From an uncultured Photobacterium sp. (GTDB taxonomy: Bacteria > Pseudomonadota > Gammaproteobacteria > Enterobacterales > Vibrionaceae): a stretch of 64,000 bases of DNA. Below are positions 1-9,776 of the stretch, in pieces (the first letter of the stretch is position 1; every line of letters begins with the position of its first letter). Location of the stretch: assembly GCF_947039875.1 (NCBI RefSeq), contig NZ_CAMRAN010000002.1:103064-167063 (forward strand). The letters are read 5' to 3'. A program made the translations under genes and the position numbers. The notes under the pieces were generated by a model. The model searched no databases. It saw only the letters and a list, made by a program, of their open reading frames with translations, and was not told the DNA's origin.

Positions 1-523
1 CAAACAAGCAGGTTATGACAATGCGCAAGTACTAACAATGTGGGTACCTTTAGAATCACGACCTTATAATCCAAGCCCACAAAAAACAGCCGAGCTTATT
101 CAAGCTAACCTTAAAGCCATTGGCATTAATGTGATTATTTATCATCAAGATAACGTTGGTCGTCTGGGTGTGAATGATATGAATAAATACGATATGATGC
201 TGGCAGGTTGGATTGCTGATAATGGTGATCCCGATAACTTTTTACGGCCATTATTGTCATGTAATGCTAAACATGCAGGACTCAATGTCGCGAATTGGTG
301 TGATGTTCAATTTGATAATTTAATTGAATTAGCATTGCGTACCAATAAAACTCAACAGCGAGTTACCTATTATCAACATGCACAAGATATTCTTGATCAG
401 CAAGTGCCGATCATTCCTCTTGCTCATGGTGTGCATTTCCAAGCGCATAACAAAACACTCGGTGGGCTGCAAATGAGTCCTTTTGGCTCACGCTCATTTT
501 CTAGTGTCTATCGGACTGAGTAA
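1..523 (+). CDS. sapA: SapA, peptide-binding protein, C-terminal part only
   Basis: The reading frame is open to the left edge of the window (codons run from base 2), so the ATG at 38 in the ORF track is internal and the gene is truncated by the window. About 173 residues remain. They match the C-terminal lobe of family-5 solute-binding proteins, in particular SapA, the periplasmic component that binds peptides for the SapBCDF importer. Visible family features are the segment with NGDPDNF and a C-terminal run of PIIPLAHG. The stop is followed three bases later by the sapB start, so it is the first gene of the same transcript. Confidence 0.9.
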   Translation, partial: KQAGYDNAQVLTMWVPLESRPYNPSPQKTAELIQANLKAIGINVIIYHQDNVGRLGVNDMNKYDMMLAGWIADNGDPDNFLRPLLSCNAKHAGLNVANWCDVQFDNLIELALRTNKTQQRVTYYQHAQDILDQQVPIIPLAHGVHFQAHNKTLGGLQMSPFGSRSFSSVYRTE

Positions 524-526
524 AGT

Positions 527-1489
527 ATGTTTATTTACACTATGCGTCGCTTAAATCTGTTTGTTATTACTCTACTCATTTTGACGATAGTGAGTTTTAG
601 CATTTTAAGACTTGATACTCAATTGCAATGGGCAAATGAACCCTTTTGGAAAGGCTGGCTCATTTATTTACAAAACTTGATTTCTGGTAACTTAGGTATT
701 AGTCCGACGGGCATTCCAATGAGTACAGAAATACTCAAAGTTTTTCCAGCCACATTAGAGTTGTGCTTTTTTGCATTTATGTTGTCTTTAGTAATAGGTA
801 TTCCTTTAGGCACCATTGCGGGTGTCCGCCGTGGTTACCCGATTGATACAGTTATCACTTCAATTACATTATTAGGCTATTCGATTCCATTGTTCTGGTT
901 AGCCATGCTACTTATCTTATTGTTTTCATTACATCTAGGATGGTTGCCAGTTTCTGGACGCTATAGCCTGTTATACCAATTTAATCATATAACTGGTTTT
1001 GCGTTGATTGATATTTTGCTCTCCGATAAGCCTTACCGCATGGAAGCCTTCTTTGATGCCATTGAACATTTAGTCTTACCAACTATTGTGCTGGCAATGG
1101 CACCAACCACGGAAGTTATTCGTTTAACGCGAGCTTCAATTGCCGAAGTGATGACTAAAAACTACATTAAAGTCGCACAAACTAAAGGCTTATCAACCTT
1201 TGAAATTGTTCGTCGCCACGGAATGAAAAATGCGCTACCTCCCATCATTCCTAAATTAGGTATGCAGTTTGCCGCCATGATGACTTTTGCAATGTTGACG
1301 GAGTCTATTTTTAACTGGCCGGGCATTGGCCGCTGGTTACTCAATGCAATTACCGCTCAAAACTATGTTGCCATTCAAGCCGGTGTGATTACTGTGGGTG
1401 GATTTATTTTATTAGCCAACATTCTGTCTGATCTTGTTGGCGCCATTATTAACCCATTAGTCAGGAAGGAATGGTATGCCATCAAATAG
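527..1489 (+). CDS. sapB: SapB, peptide ABC transporter inner-membrane permease
   Basis: 320 residues, matching the usual length of SapB (about 321). It has an N-terminal membrane segment (MRRLNLFVITLLILTIVSF), further hydrophobic helices, and the cytoplasmic coupling loop with the EAA-type motif around FEIVRRHGMKNALPPIIPKLG. It pairs with SapC to form the membrane channel of an importer for antimicrobial and other peptides, implicated in peptide resistance and potassium uptake in enterobacteria. It starts 3 bases after the sapA stop and overlaps sapC by 14 bases, which points to translational coupling. There is little recognisable ribosome binding site. Confidence 0.93.
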   Translation: MFIYTMRRLNLFVITLLILTIVSFSILRLDTQLQWANEPFWKGWLIYLQNLISGNLGISPTGIPMSTEILKVFPATLELCFFAFMLSLVIGIPLGTIAGVRRGYPIDTVITSITLLGYSIPLFWLAMLLILLFSLHLGWLPVSGRYSLLYQFNHITGFALIDILLSDKPYRMEAFFDAIEHLVLPTIVLAMAPTTEVIRLTRASIAEVMTKNYIKVAQTKGLSTFEIVRRHGMKNALPPIIPKLGMQFAAMMTFAMLTESIFNWPGIGRWLLNAITAQNYVAIQAGVITVGGFILLANILSDLVGAIINPLVRKEWYAIK

Positions 1490-2363
1490 TGTTTACCAAG
1501 AAGTCACCATCCCGACACAATGGGAACGTTCATGGCAAAATTTTCGCGCCAATTCATTAGCCATGTTTGGCTTATGGTGTTTATTGGCACTGCTATTAAT
1601 TACCTTTAATGCCCGTTGGCTAGCCCCCTATTCTGCGATGGAGCAAGTGGGCGAATTATTGATGCCACCATCATGGGATAACTCAGGCCATGTCTCATTC
1701 TTTTTTGGTACTGACGATCTAGGGCGAGATATTCTGTCACGACTGTTAATCGGTAGCCAATTAACCTTTGGTTATGCATTATTAGTTGCGATTGCATCCA
1801 GTATCATTGGCCTGCTGATTGGTATTTTAGCGGGAATGAGTAATGGCCTTAAATCAAGTTTTCTTAACCATATCTTAGACACAGTTTTATCTATTCCATC
1901 ATTGCTACTGGCGATCATTGTCGTTGCATATATGGGGCCGGGCGAAACACACATATTACTCGCTATTTGGCTCGCATTAATTCCACGCTTCATTCGCGCT
2001 GTGTATACCGCTGTGCACATTGAAGTCGCCAAAGATTACATTATTGCAGCGCGCCTTGATGGTGCAAATAACTTTTATTTGCTTTATAACTCGATATTAC
2101 CAAACATTCTGACCACTATAACCACTGAAATGACACGGGCTATTTCTGTCGCGATTATGGATATTGCAGCACTTGGTTTCCTTGGTTTAGGTGCACAAGC
2201 GCCACAGCCAGAATGGGGAGCGATGCTTGGGGATTCAATCGATCTTATTTACCTTGCGCCATGGACAGTTACTCTACCTGGGCTTGCAATTATGTTTAGC
2301 GTATTAGTTGTTAACTTAGTCGGTGATGGTATGCGCCAAGCACTTAACGCGGGAATTGATTAA
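1476..2363 (+). CDS. sapC: SapC, peptide ABC transporter inner-membrane permease
   Basis: 295 residues, the expected length for SapC. The N-terminus has a cytoplasmic tail then a hydrophobic helix ([17 protein letters not shown]). The binding-protein-dependent transport domain occupies roughly residues 90-290, with a coupling loop near [21 protein letters not shown]. The start ATG lies inside the end of sapB and is preceded by AGGAAGG, a good ribosome binding site. It forms the heterodimeric channel with SapB. The sapD start follows one base after its stop. Confidence 0.93.
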   Translation: MPSNSVYQEVTIPTQWERSWQNFRANSLAMFGLWCLLALLLITFNARWLAPYSAMEQVGELLMPPSWDNSGHVSFFFGTDDLGRDILSRLLIGSQLTFGYALLVAIASSIIGLLIGILAGMSNGLKSSFLNHILDTVLSIPSLLLAIIVVAYMGPGETHILLAIWLALIPRFIRAVYTAVHIEVAKDYIIAARLDGANNFYLLYNSILPNILTTITTEMTRAISVAIMDIAALGFLGLGAQAPQPEWGAMLGDSIDLIYLAPWTVTLPGLAIMFSVLVVNLVGDGMRQALNAGID

Positions 2364-2364
2364 C

Positions 2365-3363
2365 ATGCCATTACTCGATATACGTAACCTCACCATAGAA
2401 ATTGACACGCCGCAAGGGATGGTCAAAGCAGTTGATCGCATGAGTCTGACTATTAACGAAAGTGAAATTCGTGGTTTAGTAGGAGAATCTGGCTCAGGTA
2501 AAAGCTTAGTCGCTAAAGCCATTGCCGGTGTATGTAAAGATAACTGGCGAGTTAATGCTGATCGTATGCGTCTAGGCGATGTAGATTTACTCGCATTATC
2601 ACCTCGCCAACGTCGTAAGGTTGTTAGCCGTGAAATTGCGATGATTTTTCAAGAGCCTTCAACTTGCCTTGATCCCTCTGAACGTATTGGTGAACAGTTA
2701 GAAGAAGCTATCCCATCATCATCGTTTAACGGCCGTATTTGGCAGCGCTTCCATTGGCGTCAAAAACAAGCGATTGCACTACTGCATAAAGTCGGTATTA
2801 AAGAACATAAGCGGATCATGCGTAGCTATCCCTATGAATTAACCGATGGCGAATGCCAAAAAGTGATGATTGCAATGGCGATTGCGAACCGCCCTCGCCT
2901 ACTAATTGCTGATGAACCAACCAACGATCTTGATCCTATCACTCAAGCACAAATTTTTCGCCTACTCAGTCGTATGAACCAATTAGGTAACACTACTATT
3001 CTACTTGTTAGTCATGATCTTAATACCGTGACTCAATGGGCAGACAGGATAACCGTGATGTATTGCGGCCAATCGGTAGAATCCGGTACATCAAAACAAC
3101 TACTTGAATTACCGCACCATCCTTATACTTCTGCACTAATGCGTGCAATGCCTGATTTTTCACTTGGCATCAATCATAAATGTAAATTAGAAACCCTACC
3201 GGGCTCAATCCCTCCCCTACAACATTTACCAATAGGCTGTCGATTAGGGCCTCGTTGCCCTTACGCACAACGAAAGTGTGTTGAAGTACCTAAGCGCCAG
3301 AAAATTAAAGGCCATAAATTTAGCTGTCATTTTCCGCTAAATATGAAGGATGACAACCAATGA
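2365..3363 (+). CDS. sapD: SapD, peptide transporter ATP-binding subunit
   Basis: I place the start at 2365 ([12 protein letters not shown], as in E. coli SapD) rather than the upstream ATG of the ORF track, giving 332 residues. Walker A is GESGSGKS at residues 40-47, Walker B is [10 protein letters not shown], and the signature segment is LTDGECQK, which departs from LSGGQ but is normal for SapD. The C-terminus carries the oligopeptide-transporter C-terminal domain with [14 protein letters not shown], four cysteines typical of Dpp/Opp ATPases. The stop overlaps the sapF start as ATGA. Confidence 0.94.
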   Translation: MPLLDIRNLTIEIDTPQGMVKAVDRMSLTINESEIRGLVGESGSGKSLVAKAIAGVCKDNWRVNADRMRLGDVDLLALSPRQRRKVVSREIAMIFQEPSTCLDPSERIGEQLEEAIPSSSFNGRIWQRFHWRQKQAIALLHKVGIKEHKRIMRSYPYELTDGECQKVMIAMAIANRPRLLIADEPTNDLDPITQAQIFRLLSRMNQLGNTTILLVSHDLNTVTQWADRITVMYCGQSVESGTSKQLLELPHHPYTSALMRAMPDFSLGINHKCKLETLPGSIPPLQHLPIGCRLGPRCPYAQRKCVEVPKRQKIKGHKFSCHFPLNMKDDNQ

Positions 3364-4184
3364 GCTCATTACTTGAAGTTGTAAATCTAAAGAAAGATTA
3401 TCATTATCGTTCAGGTCTCTTTCGTCGCCGCACAATAGAAGCAGTAAAACCGGTTTCATTTCAATTAAATGCTGGTGAAACAATCGCATTATTAGGTGAG
3501 AATGGCTCAGGAAAGTCGACATTAGCAAAAATGCTTGCGGGTGTTATCACGCCAACAGAAGGTATTGTAAGAGTGAATGGTGAACAACTTCACCATCATG
3601 ATTATCAAACCCGCTGTAAACTGATTCGAATGATTTTCCAAGATCCAAATACTGCGCTAAATCCTCGCATTCAAATTGGACGTATTCTTGAAGGACCATT
3701 AAAGCGAAATACTAATATGACCCCACAAGCCCGTGAGCGACGTATTATGGACACACTTAAACGGGTTGGTTTACTACCAGAGCATGCCTATTTTTACCCT
3801 CAAATGCTCGCGACAGGACAAAAGCAACGGGTATCTCTCGCTCGTGCATTGATTTTACAGCCTTGTATTATTGTCGCTGATGAAGCACTAAATGGTTTGG
3901 ACATGTCAATGCGTTCGCAGATGATAAACCTGCTACTTGAATTACAAGAAGAAATGGGGCTGTCTTATGTTTATGTGTCACAACATATGGGGGTTGTAAA
4001 ACATTTCAGTGATAAGGTCATGGTTATGCAAGATGGCGAAGTGGTTGAAAAAGGACGAACCGCTAACGTGTTTGATAATCCCAAGCATTCATTAACACAA
4101 AAACTCCTCGATAGTCATTTTAGCTCATTAACACGAGAAAAAAGTACTCGAATACTCAATAGTACCCCTAAAATCAACTATTAG
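3360..4184 (+). CDS. sapF: SapF, peptide transporter ATP-binding subunit
   Basis: 274 residues, close to the usual 268. Walker [10 protein letters not shown] lies near residue 47, the signature is [15 protein letters not shown], and Walker B is CIIVADEAL with the D-loop NGLDMS. This is the second ATPase of the Sap importer and forms the nucleotide-binding pair with SapD. It is translationally coupled to sapD through an ATGA overlap and closes the operon, followed by a hairpin shared with the convergent pyrF. Confidence 0.93.
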   Translation: MSSLLEVVNLKKDYHYRSGLFRRRTIEAVKPVSFQLNAGETIALLGENGSGKSTLAKMLAGVITPTEGIVRVNGEQLHHHDYQTRCKLIRMIFQDPNTALNPRIQIGRILEGPLKRNTNMTPQARERRIMDTLKRVGLLPEHAYFYPQMLATGQKQRVSLARALILQPCIIVADEALNGLDMSMRSQMINLLLELQEEMGLSYVYVSQHMGVVKHFSDKVMVMQDGEVVEKGRTANVFDNPKHSLTQKLLDSHFSSLTREKSTRILNSTPKINY

Positions 4185-4245
4185 TTATAAAAATAACGCC
4201 AGTATTAGCCCGTTATTAACGTGAAAAATACTGGCGTTATCGTTT
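4185..4245 (-). terminator. Terminator between convergent sapF and pyrF
   Basis: A perfect 14-bp inverted repeat, ATAACGCCAGTATT at 4193-4206 and its complement at 4227-4240. On the minus strand the stem is followed by ATTTTTATAAC, so it fits best as the pyrF terminator. On the plus strand it lacks a clean T tract. Confidence 0.75.
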
Positions 4246-4261
4246 GCTTAATAAGTTAAAT

Positions 4262-4972
4262 TTATACCAATGTCTTATTGATTGCAGCTAATACTGCTGC
4301 AGGCTCACTTGCTTGAGTTATAGGACGACCAATCACTAAATAATCAGATCCTGCGGCAATCGCTTCAACGGGTGTCATCACACGACGCTGATCACCCGCG
4401 TTACTTCCTACAGGTCGAATACCAGGTGTTACCAACTTAAATTGCTGACCAAGTTGAGCTTTTAATAAACTTGCTTCTTGTGCAGAACAAACAACACCGT
4501 CAAGGCCACTATTTTTAGTCAATGTCGCTAAATTTAATACTTGCTGTTGCGGCTGACATGTAATGCCAATACCCGCTAAATCACTGGCTTCCATGCTGGT
4601 TAACACTGTAACACCGATTAACAATGGACGGTCTTTACCATACGGCTCAAGGATTTCACGCGCTGCCGTCATCATGCGCTCACCACCACTTGCATGCACA
4701 TTAACCATCCACACCCCTAATTCAGCCGCAGCTCTTACTGCTTTTGAACAGGTGTTTGGAATATCATGAAATTTTAAATCCAGAAATACAGAATGGCCCC
4801 GATCATGCAACTGACGCACGAAATCAGGACCAAAAAAAGTAAACATTTCTTTGCCAACTTTTAAACGACAACTTCCCGGCTCAATACGATCGACAAAAGC
4901 GAGTGCCTCATTATGATTATCATAGTCGAGGGCAACGATTACTTTAGGGTCTGTTACTTTAGCGTCTAGCAT
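4262..4972 (-). CDS. pyrF: Orotidine 5'-phosphate decarboxylase
   Basis: 236 residues. It catalyses the last step of UMP synthesis, decarboxylating OMP. The catalytic block [11 protein letters not shown] carries the Lys-Asp catalytic network, the N-terminus has VALDYDN, and the phosphate-binding motif VTPGIRPVG is intact near the C-terminus. The start MLDAKVTD is preceded by GGAGCCTC. It lies downstream of lapB on the same strand, the same neighbour as in E. coli, but a terminator hairpin at 5069-5099 separates them, so it probably has its own promoter. Confidence 0.96.
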   Translation of the reverse strand: MLDAKVTDPKVIVALDYDNHNEALAFVDRIEPGSCRLKVGKEMFTFFGPDFVRQLHDRGHSVFLDLKFHDIPNTCSKAVRAAAELGVWMVNVHASGGERMMTAAREILEPYGKDRPLLIGVTVLTSMEASDLAGIGITCQPQQQVLNLATLTKNSGLDGVVCSAQEASLLKAQLGQQFKLVTPGIRPVGSNAGDQRRVMTPVEAIAAGSDYLVIGRPITQASEPAAVLAAINKTLV

Positions 4973-5068
4973 TGAGGCTCCTATTATATCTAAATATATC
5001 CACTGAGCGGTTATCCCACCGCCGGCAGGATTTTACATCAATTGATTAAATTTGATAGCTACAACTAC

Positions 5069-5099
5069 AAAAAAACCAGTACATTACTGCACTGGTTTT
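5069..5099 (-). terminator. Terminator after lapB
   Basis: Inverted repeat AAAACCAGT (5072-5080) with ACTGGTTTT (5091-5099). On the minus strand it is followed by TTTTTTGTAGTTG, a good T tract. Confidence 0.75.
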
Positions 5100-5125
5100 A
5101 ATAATATAAAAACATACGGTGACAA

Positions 5126-6295
5126 TCATGCACCATCAAGCCCTCGAATTGGCTTTATTTGTCCCCAACTTTTACAAGAAGGGCATTGCCAATACAAAGC
5201 ATGCGTTGCAAAGCCACATTGACGACAACGGTAACGAGGTTTTTCTTTAAGTTGCTCACCCACTAGGTGACGCAAACTAGTCAAACTCTCTTTTGCACGA
5301 CCTTCTTCAGCTTCATCAAGATGGTATTCCATCAACTGATAAAAACCCCTCATGGTTGGATTTTTTTGAAGCTGTCGCGTCATAAAAGATTGCGCCGTTA
5401 CAGCACCATCATGTTTTGCTATTTCATCAGCAAGCATGAGTTCTGCACTTGCCCCTGCTTTTTGATCAACACAATGCTGTAAATACTTCAGCCATGCGGT
5501 TTGATTATTCATCGCCTCATAGCACTCAAGCAAAAGCGGTAAAGCTTCACCAACAAACTCAATATCTTGCTCTGAGATCCGTTCTAATGTTTTTGCCGCT
5601 TGCTTATATTCTTGTTGTTTAACTTGAATTTTGGCGACAGAGATAGATGCGCGTACACAATGTTTATCTACTGATAGTGCTTTTTTTAAGTACTGAATAG
5701 CTTTATCTTGATTTTGAGCGCTCAGCTCAAGCATCGCAAGTTCACACCAGTAATGAGCAATATCATGCTTTAATTTAGTTTTACCTAATTTCACCAACTG
5801 AGTAGCCATTTCAATAGCTTTTTCCCATTCACGTGTTTGTTGGTAAATCGCTAATAATTGTTGTAAGGCTGGCTTACGATAGTCTGGTTCATCCAACAAT
5901 TGCTCAAAAATACGCTCCGCGCGATCAAAAAAACCAGCAACCATATAATCTTTAGCTAACTGCTGTAATGATAAGTTACGTTGTTCAATCGATAAATTCG
6001 GCCTTGCTATCAAATTCTGGTGAATACGAATGGCGCGATCAACCTCTCCTCTGCTACGGAATAAATTCCCTAAAGCAAGATGAGTATCAATAGTTTCACT
6101 GTCAACCTGAAGCAATTCAATGAACAGGTCTACTGCTTTATCAGATTGATCTGATAACAGCATATTAAGACCTGTTACATACTGGCGAGATAAGTGGTCA
6201 GACTTTTCTTGCTTTTGGTTACTTGCGCTCCTGTTACCCATATACCAACCGTAAGCGGCAGCAATGGGTAAAAGTAGGAACAACAATTCAAGCAT
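5126..6295 (-). CDS. lapB: LapB, lipopolysaccharide assembly TPR protein
   Basis: 389 residues, the family length. It begins with a membrane anchor (MLELLFLLLPIAAAYGWYMG), followed by tandem tetratricopeptide repeats over roughly residues 35-330 (for example DKAVDLFIELLQVDSETIDTHLALGNLF). It ends in a rubredoxin-like zinc knuckle, CRQCGF and CPSC. LapB (YciM) is an inner-membrane protein that faces the cytoplasm and controls turnover of LpxC by FtsH, thereby setting the LPS level. It is 6 bases downstream of lapA and must be cotranscribed with it. Confidence 0.94.
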   Translation of the reverse strand: MLELLFLLLPIAAAYGWYMGNRSASNQKQEKSDHLSRQYVTGLNMLLSDQSDKAVDLFIELLQVDSETIDTHLALGNLFRSRGEVDRAIRIHQNLIARPNLSIEQRNLSLQQLAKDYMVAGFFDRAERIFEQLLDEPDYRKPALQQLLAIYQQTREWEKAIEMATQLVKLGKTKLKHDIAHYWCELAMLELSAQNQDKAIQYLKKALSVDKHCVRASISVAKIQVKQQEYKQAAKTLERISEQDIEFVGEALPLLLECYEAMNNQTAWLKYLQHCVDQKAGASAELMLADEIAKHDGAVTAQSFMTRQLQKNPTMRGFYQLMEYHLDEAEEGRAKESLTSLRHLVGEQLKEKPRYRCRQCGFATHALYWQCPSCKSWGQIKPIRGLDGA

Positions 6296-6301
6296 TAATT
6301 C

Positions 6302-6586
6302 TTATTCCTTAATCGGTTGAGCACGAAGCTGATCAAGTTCTTGTTGCTGCTTCGTTACTTTCTTCATTAGACGATTTTTAGCAAATCGAGCTTTCAGATA
6401 TAAAGTACCACAAATTACCCAACCAATGACAAAACCGGCACCAAATGCTGTTCCTAATAATGTAGAAAGCTGAAATTCACCCTGAGCAACTAAATAATCA
6501 AAATTAACCATTATTTGATTTTGCGCACCAAGAGCCAGAGTGATCAAAAAGGCTGCTACTAGAACAATAATTCCTAAAATCTTCAT
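6302..6586 (-). CDS. lapA: LapA, lipopolysaccharide assembly membrane protein (DUF1049)
   Basis: 94 residues from the ATG at 6586 (MKILGIIVLV). I prefer this to the longer ORF-track start because AGAGGATTCACG lies just upstream and because the family begins here. It has two hydrophobic helices (residues about 4-20 and 42-62), the motif LGAQNQ between them, and a basic cytoplasmic coiled coil at the C-terminus. LapA partners LapB in LPS assembly. The pair is found in the same order in E. coli. Confidence 0.92.
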   Translation of the reverse strand: MKILGIIVLVAAFLITLALGAQNQIMVNFDYLVAQGEFQLSTLLGTAFGAGFVIGWVICGTLYLKARFAKNRLMKKVTKQQQELDQLRAQPIKE

Positions 6587-6666
6587 CGTGAATCCTCTCA
6601 CTAAATCTAAATTATAATTACTGATTATGCAGTAATTTTACCGATCAAACCATGATCTATAGATAT

Positions 6667-6701
6667 AAAAAAACGGCATACAGAGTGTATGCCGTTTTTT
6701 T
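6667..6701. terminator. Terminator between ihfB and lapA
   Basis: Long inverted repeat AAAAAAACGGCATAC / GTATGCCGTTTTTTT with a 5-base loop. T runs on both sides make it functional in either direction. On the minus strand it ends the ihfB transcript, so lapA should start from its own promoter in 6587-6666. Confidence 0.85.
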
Positions 6702-6715
6702 GTTCTATATCGCGG

Positions 6716-7006
6716 TTAAGCAGCTATCGATGCATTAACACGGTCACGTAATTCTTTTCCTGGCTTGAAGTGAGGAACGTACTTGCCGTCCAACTCAACT
6801 TTATCACCTGTCTTTGGATTACGACCAACGCGAGGAGCACGGTAATGCAAAGAGAAGCTACCAAAGCCACGGATCTCAATGCGATCACCTTCTGCAAGCG
6901 TGTTCGCCATACGTTCAAGAATATCCTTGATTGCATCTTCTACCTGTTTGGCAGAAAGATGTGTTTGTTGACTACACAGTCTTTCAATTAATTCAGACTT
7001 TGTCAT
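6716..7006 (-). CDS. ihfB: Integration host factor beta subunit
   Basis: 96 residues from the ATG at 7006 ([10 protein letters not shown]), chosen over the GTG two codons upstream because GGAG sits five bases before it and the family starts with MTKSEL. The HU/IHF fold is complete, with the DNA-intercalating arm around [26 protein letters not shown] is an alpha-beta heterodimer that bends DNA at specific sites. It follows rpsA, as in E. coli. Confidence 0.96.
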   Translation of the reverse strand: MTKSELIERLCSQQTHLSAKQVEDAIKDILERMANTLAEGDRIEIRGFGSFSLHYRAPRVGRNPKTGDKVELDGKYVPHFKPGKELRDRVNASIAA

Positions 7007-7049
7007 AAACACTCCGTTTTAGTAAGTTTCTCAATAGTATAGCCGTTTA

Positions 7050-7077
7050 GAGAGAAAAAGCTAAAGCGATTTCTCTC
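7050..7077 (-). terminator. Hairpin between rpsA and ihfB, possible partial terminator
   Basis: Inverted repeat GAGAGAAA (7050-7057) and TTTCTCTC (7070-7077). The pyrimidine run is inside the stem and no further T tract follows on the minus strand, so this may be an attenuating or processing hairpin rather than a full stop. Confidence 0.4.
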
Positions 7078-7086
7078 AACGCTCAA

Positions 7087-8757
7087 TTATTCGCCTTTAG
7101 CAGCTTTGAAAGCGTCAGCCATAGCGTTACCAAACGCAGCATCGTCTGCTTTGTTTAGTGTAGCCATTGCTTCTTGCTCTTCAGCAACGTCTTTAGCACG
7201 TACAGAAAGGTTGATTACGCGGTTCTTACGGTCAACGCCAGTGAACTTAGATTCAATAGCATCGCCAACTGCAAGAATTAGAGTTGCGTCTTCAACACGG
7301 TCTACAGATGCTTCAGAAGCGCGTAGGTAACCTTCAACACCTTCAGCTAGCTCAATAGTTGCGCCTTTAGCGTCAACTGCAATAACTTTACCAGTTATTA
7401 GAGTGCCTTTCTTAGTGTCAGCTACGAAGCTGTTGAATGGGTCTTCTTCGATTTGCTTAACGCCTAGAGAGATACGCTCACGCTCTGCGTCAACTGCAAG
7501 AACTACTGCAGAAATTTCGTCGCCTTTCTTGAAGTCACGAACTGCGTCTTCACCAGAAACATTCCAAGAAATGTCAGATAGGTGAACTAGACCGTCGATG
7601 CCGCCTTCAAGACCGATGAAGATACCGAAATCAGTGATTGACTTGATCTTACCAGTTACTTTGTCGCCCTTAGCTTGCATTTCTGCAAATGACTGCCATG
7701 GGTTAGCTTTACACTGCTTAAGACCTAGAGAGATACGACGACGTTCTTCGTCGATATCAAGAACCATAACTTCAACTTCGTCGCCCACGTTAACAACTTT
7801 AGATGGGTGGATGTTTTTGTTAGTCCAATCCATTTCAGAAACGTGAACAAGACCTTCAACGCCTTCTTCGATTTCAACGAAGCAGCCGTAGTCAGTAAGG
7901 TTAGTTACGCGACCAGTAAGCTTAGTGCTTTCTGGGTAACGCTTAGCGATTGCAACCCATGGATCTTCGCCAAGTTGCTTAAGACCTAGTGATACGCGAG
8001 TGCGCTCACGGTCAAACTTAAGAACTTTAACGTTGATTTCATCGCCAACATTAACGATTTCAGAAGGGTGCTTAACACGCTTCCAAGCCATGTCAGTGAT
8101 GTGTAGAAGACCGTCAACACCGCCAAGATCAACGAATGCGCCGTAGTCAGTAAGGTTCTTAACGATACCTTTAACTTCCATGCCTTCTTGTAGAGAAGCA
8201 AGTAGTTCATCACGCTCAACACTGTTCTCTGATTCGATAACAGCACGACGTGAAACAACAACGTTGTTACGCTTCTGGTCAAGCTTGATTACTTTGAACT
8301 CAAGTTCTTTGTTTTCTAGGTGAGCAGTGTCACGAACTGGACGTACGTCTACTAGTGAACCAGGTAGGAACGCACGGATGCCGTTAAGTTCAACTGTGAA
8401 GCCGCCCTTAACTTTACCGTTGATGATACCAACAACTGTTTCAGCATCTTCATAAGCTTTTTCAAGCTGGATCCAAGCTTCGTGACGCTTAGCTTTCTCA
8501 CGAGAAAGCTTAGTTTCACCAAAACCATCTTCGATCGCGTCAAGAGCAACGTCAACCTGAGCACCAACTTCGATTTCTAGTTCGCCAGCAGCGTTCTTGA
8601 ATTCTTCAGCAGGAATAGATGACTCAGATTTTAGACCAGCGTCAACTAGTACGTAACCGTTTTCGATAGCGATTACAGTACCTTTAACGATTGCACCTGG
8701 GCGAGTTTCAACTTGGTTTAGCGACTCTTCAAAGAGTTGAGCAAAAGATTCAGTCAT
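7087..8757 (-). CDS. rpsA: 30S ribosomal protein S1
   Basis: 556 residues, the length of the six-domain S1 of gammaproteobacteria. S1 repeats are visible as recurring blocks such as [25 protein letters not shown] and [26 protein letters not shown]. The first two domains bind the ribosome and the rest bind mRNA, allowing initiation on structured or SD-poor messages. The start [13 protein letters not shown] matches E. coli. Upstream lies a structured leader with no strong SD, as expected for autogenous control. It sits between cmk and ihfB, the conserved order. Confidence 0.97.
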   Translation of the reverse strand: MTESFAQLFEESLNQVETRPGAIVKGTVIAIENGYVLVDAGLKSESSIPAEEFKNAAGELEIEVGAQVDVALDAIEDGFGETKLSREKAKRHEAWIQLEKAYEDAETVVGIINGKVKGGFTVELNGIRAFLPGSLVDVRPVRDTAHLENKELEFKVIKLDQKRNNVVVSRRAVIESENSVERDELLASLQEGMEVKGIVKNLTDYGAFVDLGGVDGLLHITDMAWKRVKHPSEIVNVGDEINVKVLKFDRERTRVSLGLKQLGEDPWVAIAKRYPESTKLTGRVTNLTDYGCFVEIEEGVEGLVHVSEMDWTNKNIHPSKVVNVGDEVEVMVLDIDEERRRISLGLKQCKANPWQSFAEMQAKGDKVTGKIKSITDFGIFIGLEGGIDGLVHLSDISWNVSGEDAVRDFKKGDEISAVVLAVDAERERISLGVKQIEEDPFNSFVADTKKGTLITGKVIAVDAKGATIELAEGVEGYLRASEASVDRVEDATLILAVGDAIESKFTGVDRKNRVINLSVRAKDVAEEQEAMATLNKADDAAFGNAMADAFKAAKGE

Positions 8758-8880
8758 TTAATTAATCTTCAATATGATAAACAACCATGGGTATCCTACC
8801 GCATGGGGTTGATAATAAAGTCAGTTGTCATCCATGACACCGACGTTATTTAGCCGCTTACGCGACTAAATATGGATTCG
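8758..8880 (-). promoter_or_regulatory. rpsA leader with hairpins, candidate S1 autoregulation region
   Basis: The leader holds a 9-bp stem with a ttac-type loop (8849-8857 with 8862-8870) and a second stem near the start codon built from CCATG and CATGG (about 8786-8815). Immediately before the rpsA ATG there is only GAAG, not AGGAGG. In E. coli the rpsA initiation region is a series of hairpins with a weak SD that S1 itself represses; the match here is by architecture, not sequence identity. The hairpin at 8849-8870 may instead serve cmk termination. Confidence 0.5.
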
Positions 8881-8881
8881 T

Positions 8882-9559
8882 TTATTTTAGCTTAGCATCA
8901 ACATATGCTAAGACTTTTTCAAGCACTTGTTCAATTGACATCTCAGTTGAGTCAAGCACTAAAGCGTCATCAGCAGGGCGTAAAGGCGCTACAGCACGAT
9001 TACGATCGCGGTAGTCTCGCTCCTGAATTTCGCTTAAAAGGCTGCTAAAACTAACATCTAAGCCTTGTTTTTGCAACTGATTCATACGACGAGTTGCGCG
9101 TTCTTCAGCACTAGCATCTAAGAAAATTTTTACTTCTGCCGATGTGAACACGACTGTACCCATATCACGGCCGTCGGCAACCAAACCCGGTTGCTCATTA
9201 AATGCACGCTGACGGCGTAACAACGCTTCTCGTACTCGTGGTAATGCTGCTACTTTTGATGCAGCATTGCCTACTTTTTCTGTACGAAGTGTATCAGAAA
9301 CATCTTCACCTTCAAGAATAACTCGAACCAATTCACCTTTAGCAACAAACTGAACATCAAGATGTGCAGCGAGAGGTACTAAAGCATCTTCAGATTCAGT
9401 ATCTACGCCATGATGAAGTGCTGCAAGTGCAAGAACACGATAAATAGCACCAGAATCGAGCAGATTCCAGCCAAGCTTTCCGGCTAACAACATACATAGT
9501 GTGCCTTTACCTGCACCACTAGGCCCATCAACAGTAATGACTGGAGCATGAGTAGACAT
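8882..9559 (-). CDS. cmk: Cytidylate kinase
   Basis: 225 residues from the ATG at 9559 ([12 protein letters not shown]), supported by GGAGAAAACTT upstream; the longer ORF-track start adds an unlikely 12-residue tail. It phosphorylates CMP and dCMP. The P-loop [10 protein letters not shown] is at residues 12-21, and [10 protein letters not shown] and YRDRNR form the lid and CMP site. The order cmk-rpsA-ihfB is conserved in gammaproteobacteria. Confidence 0.96.
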   Translation of the reverse strand: MSTHAPVITVDGPSGAGKGTLCMLLAGKLGWNLLDSGAIYRVLALAALHHGVDTESEDALVPLAAHLDVQFVAKGELVRVILEGEDVSDTLRTEKVGNAASKVAALPRVREALLRRQRAFNEQPGLVADGRDMGTVVFTSAEVKIFLDASAEERATRRMNQLQKQGLDVSFSSLLSEIQERDYRDRNRAVAPLRPADDALVLDSTEMSIEQVLEKVLAYVDAKLK

Positions 9560-9736
9560 AAGTTTTCTCCGAATTGGTGTCCGTAATAACAGCAACTTAA
9601 CCTTGATTAAGGTTAGCCATCAAACGGTGGCACATTATACGGAAAAAAATCTTAGATTTATAGCGTTATTCCCTTTTCTATCATACCTTTTTACACTAAT
9701 TAAAAACGTTAAGTAAACCTATAAGGCAACTATAGA

Positions 9737-9776
9737 TGTAAACTTAGAAATTAATAATTAATCATTCAAGTTTACA
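9737..9776. repeat. Inverted repeat overlapping the aroA stop codon
   Basis: Perfect 9-bp arms TGTAAACTT (9737-9745) and AAGTTTACA (9768-9776). The arm includes the aroA stop. No T tract follows on the minus strand. It could be a weak terminator or an mRNA 3' end stabiliser for aroA. Confidence 0.4.

Noticed and set aside
7986-8567. Open frames antisense or out of frame within rpsA (and similar ones in gyrA and topA)
   Set aside because: They are shadows of strongly codon-biased genes, lacking SDs and protein-like composition.
9737-9776. TyrR box at the end of aroA
   Set aside because: The TGTAAA and TTTACA halves are 25 bases or more apart instead of six, so it is read as a hairpin only.
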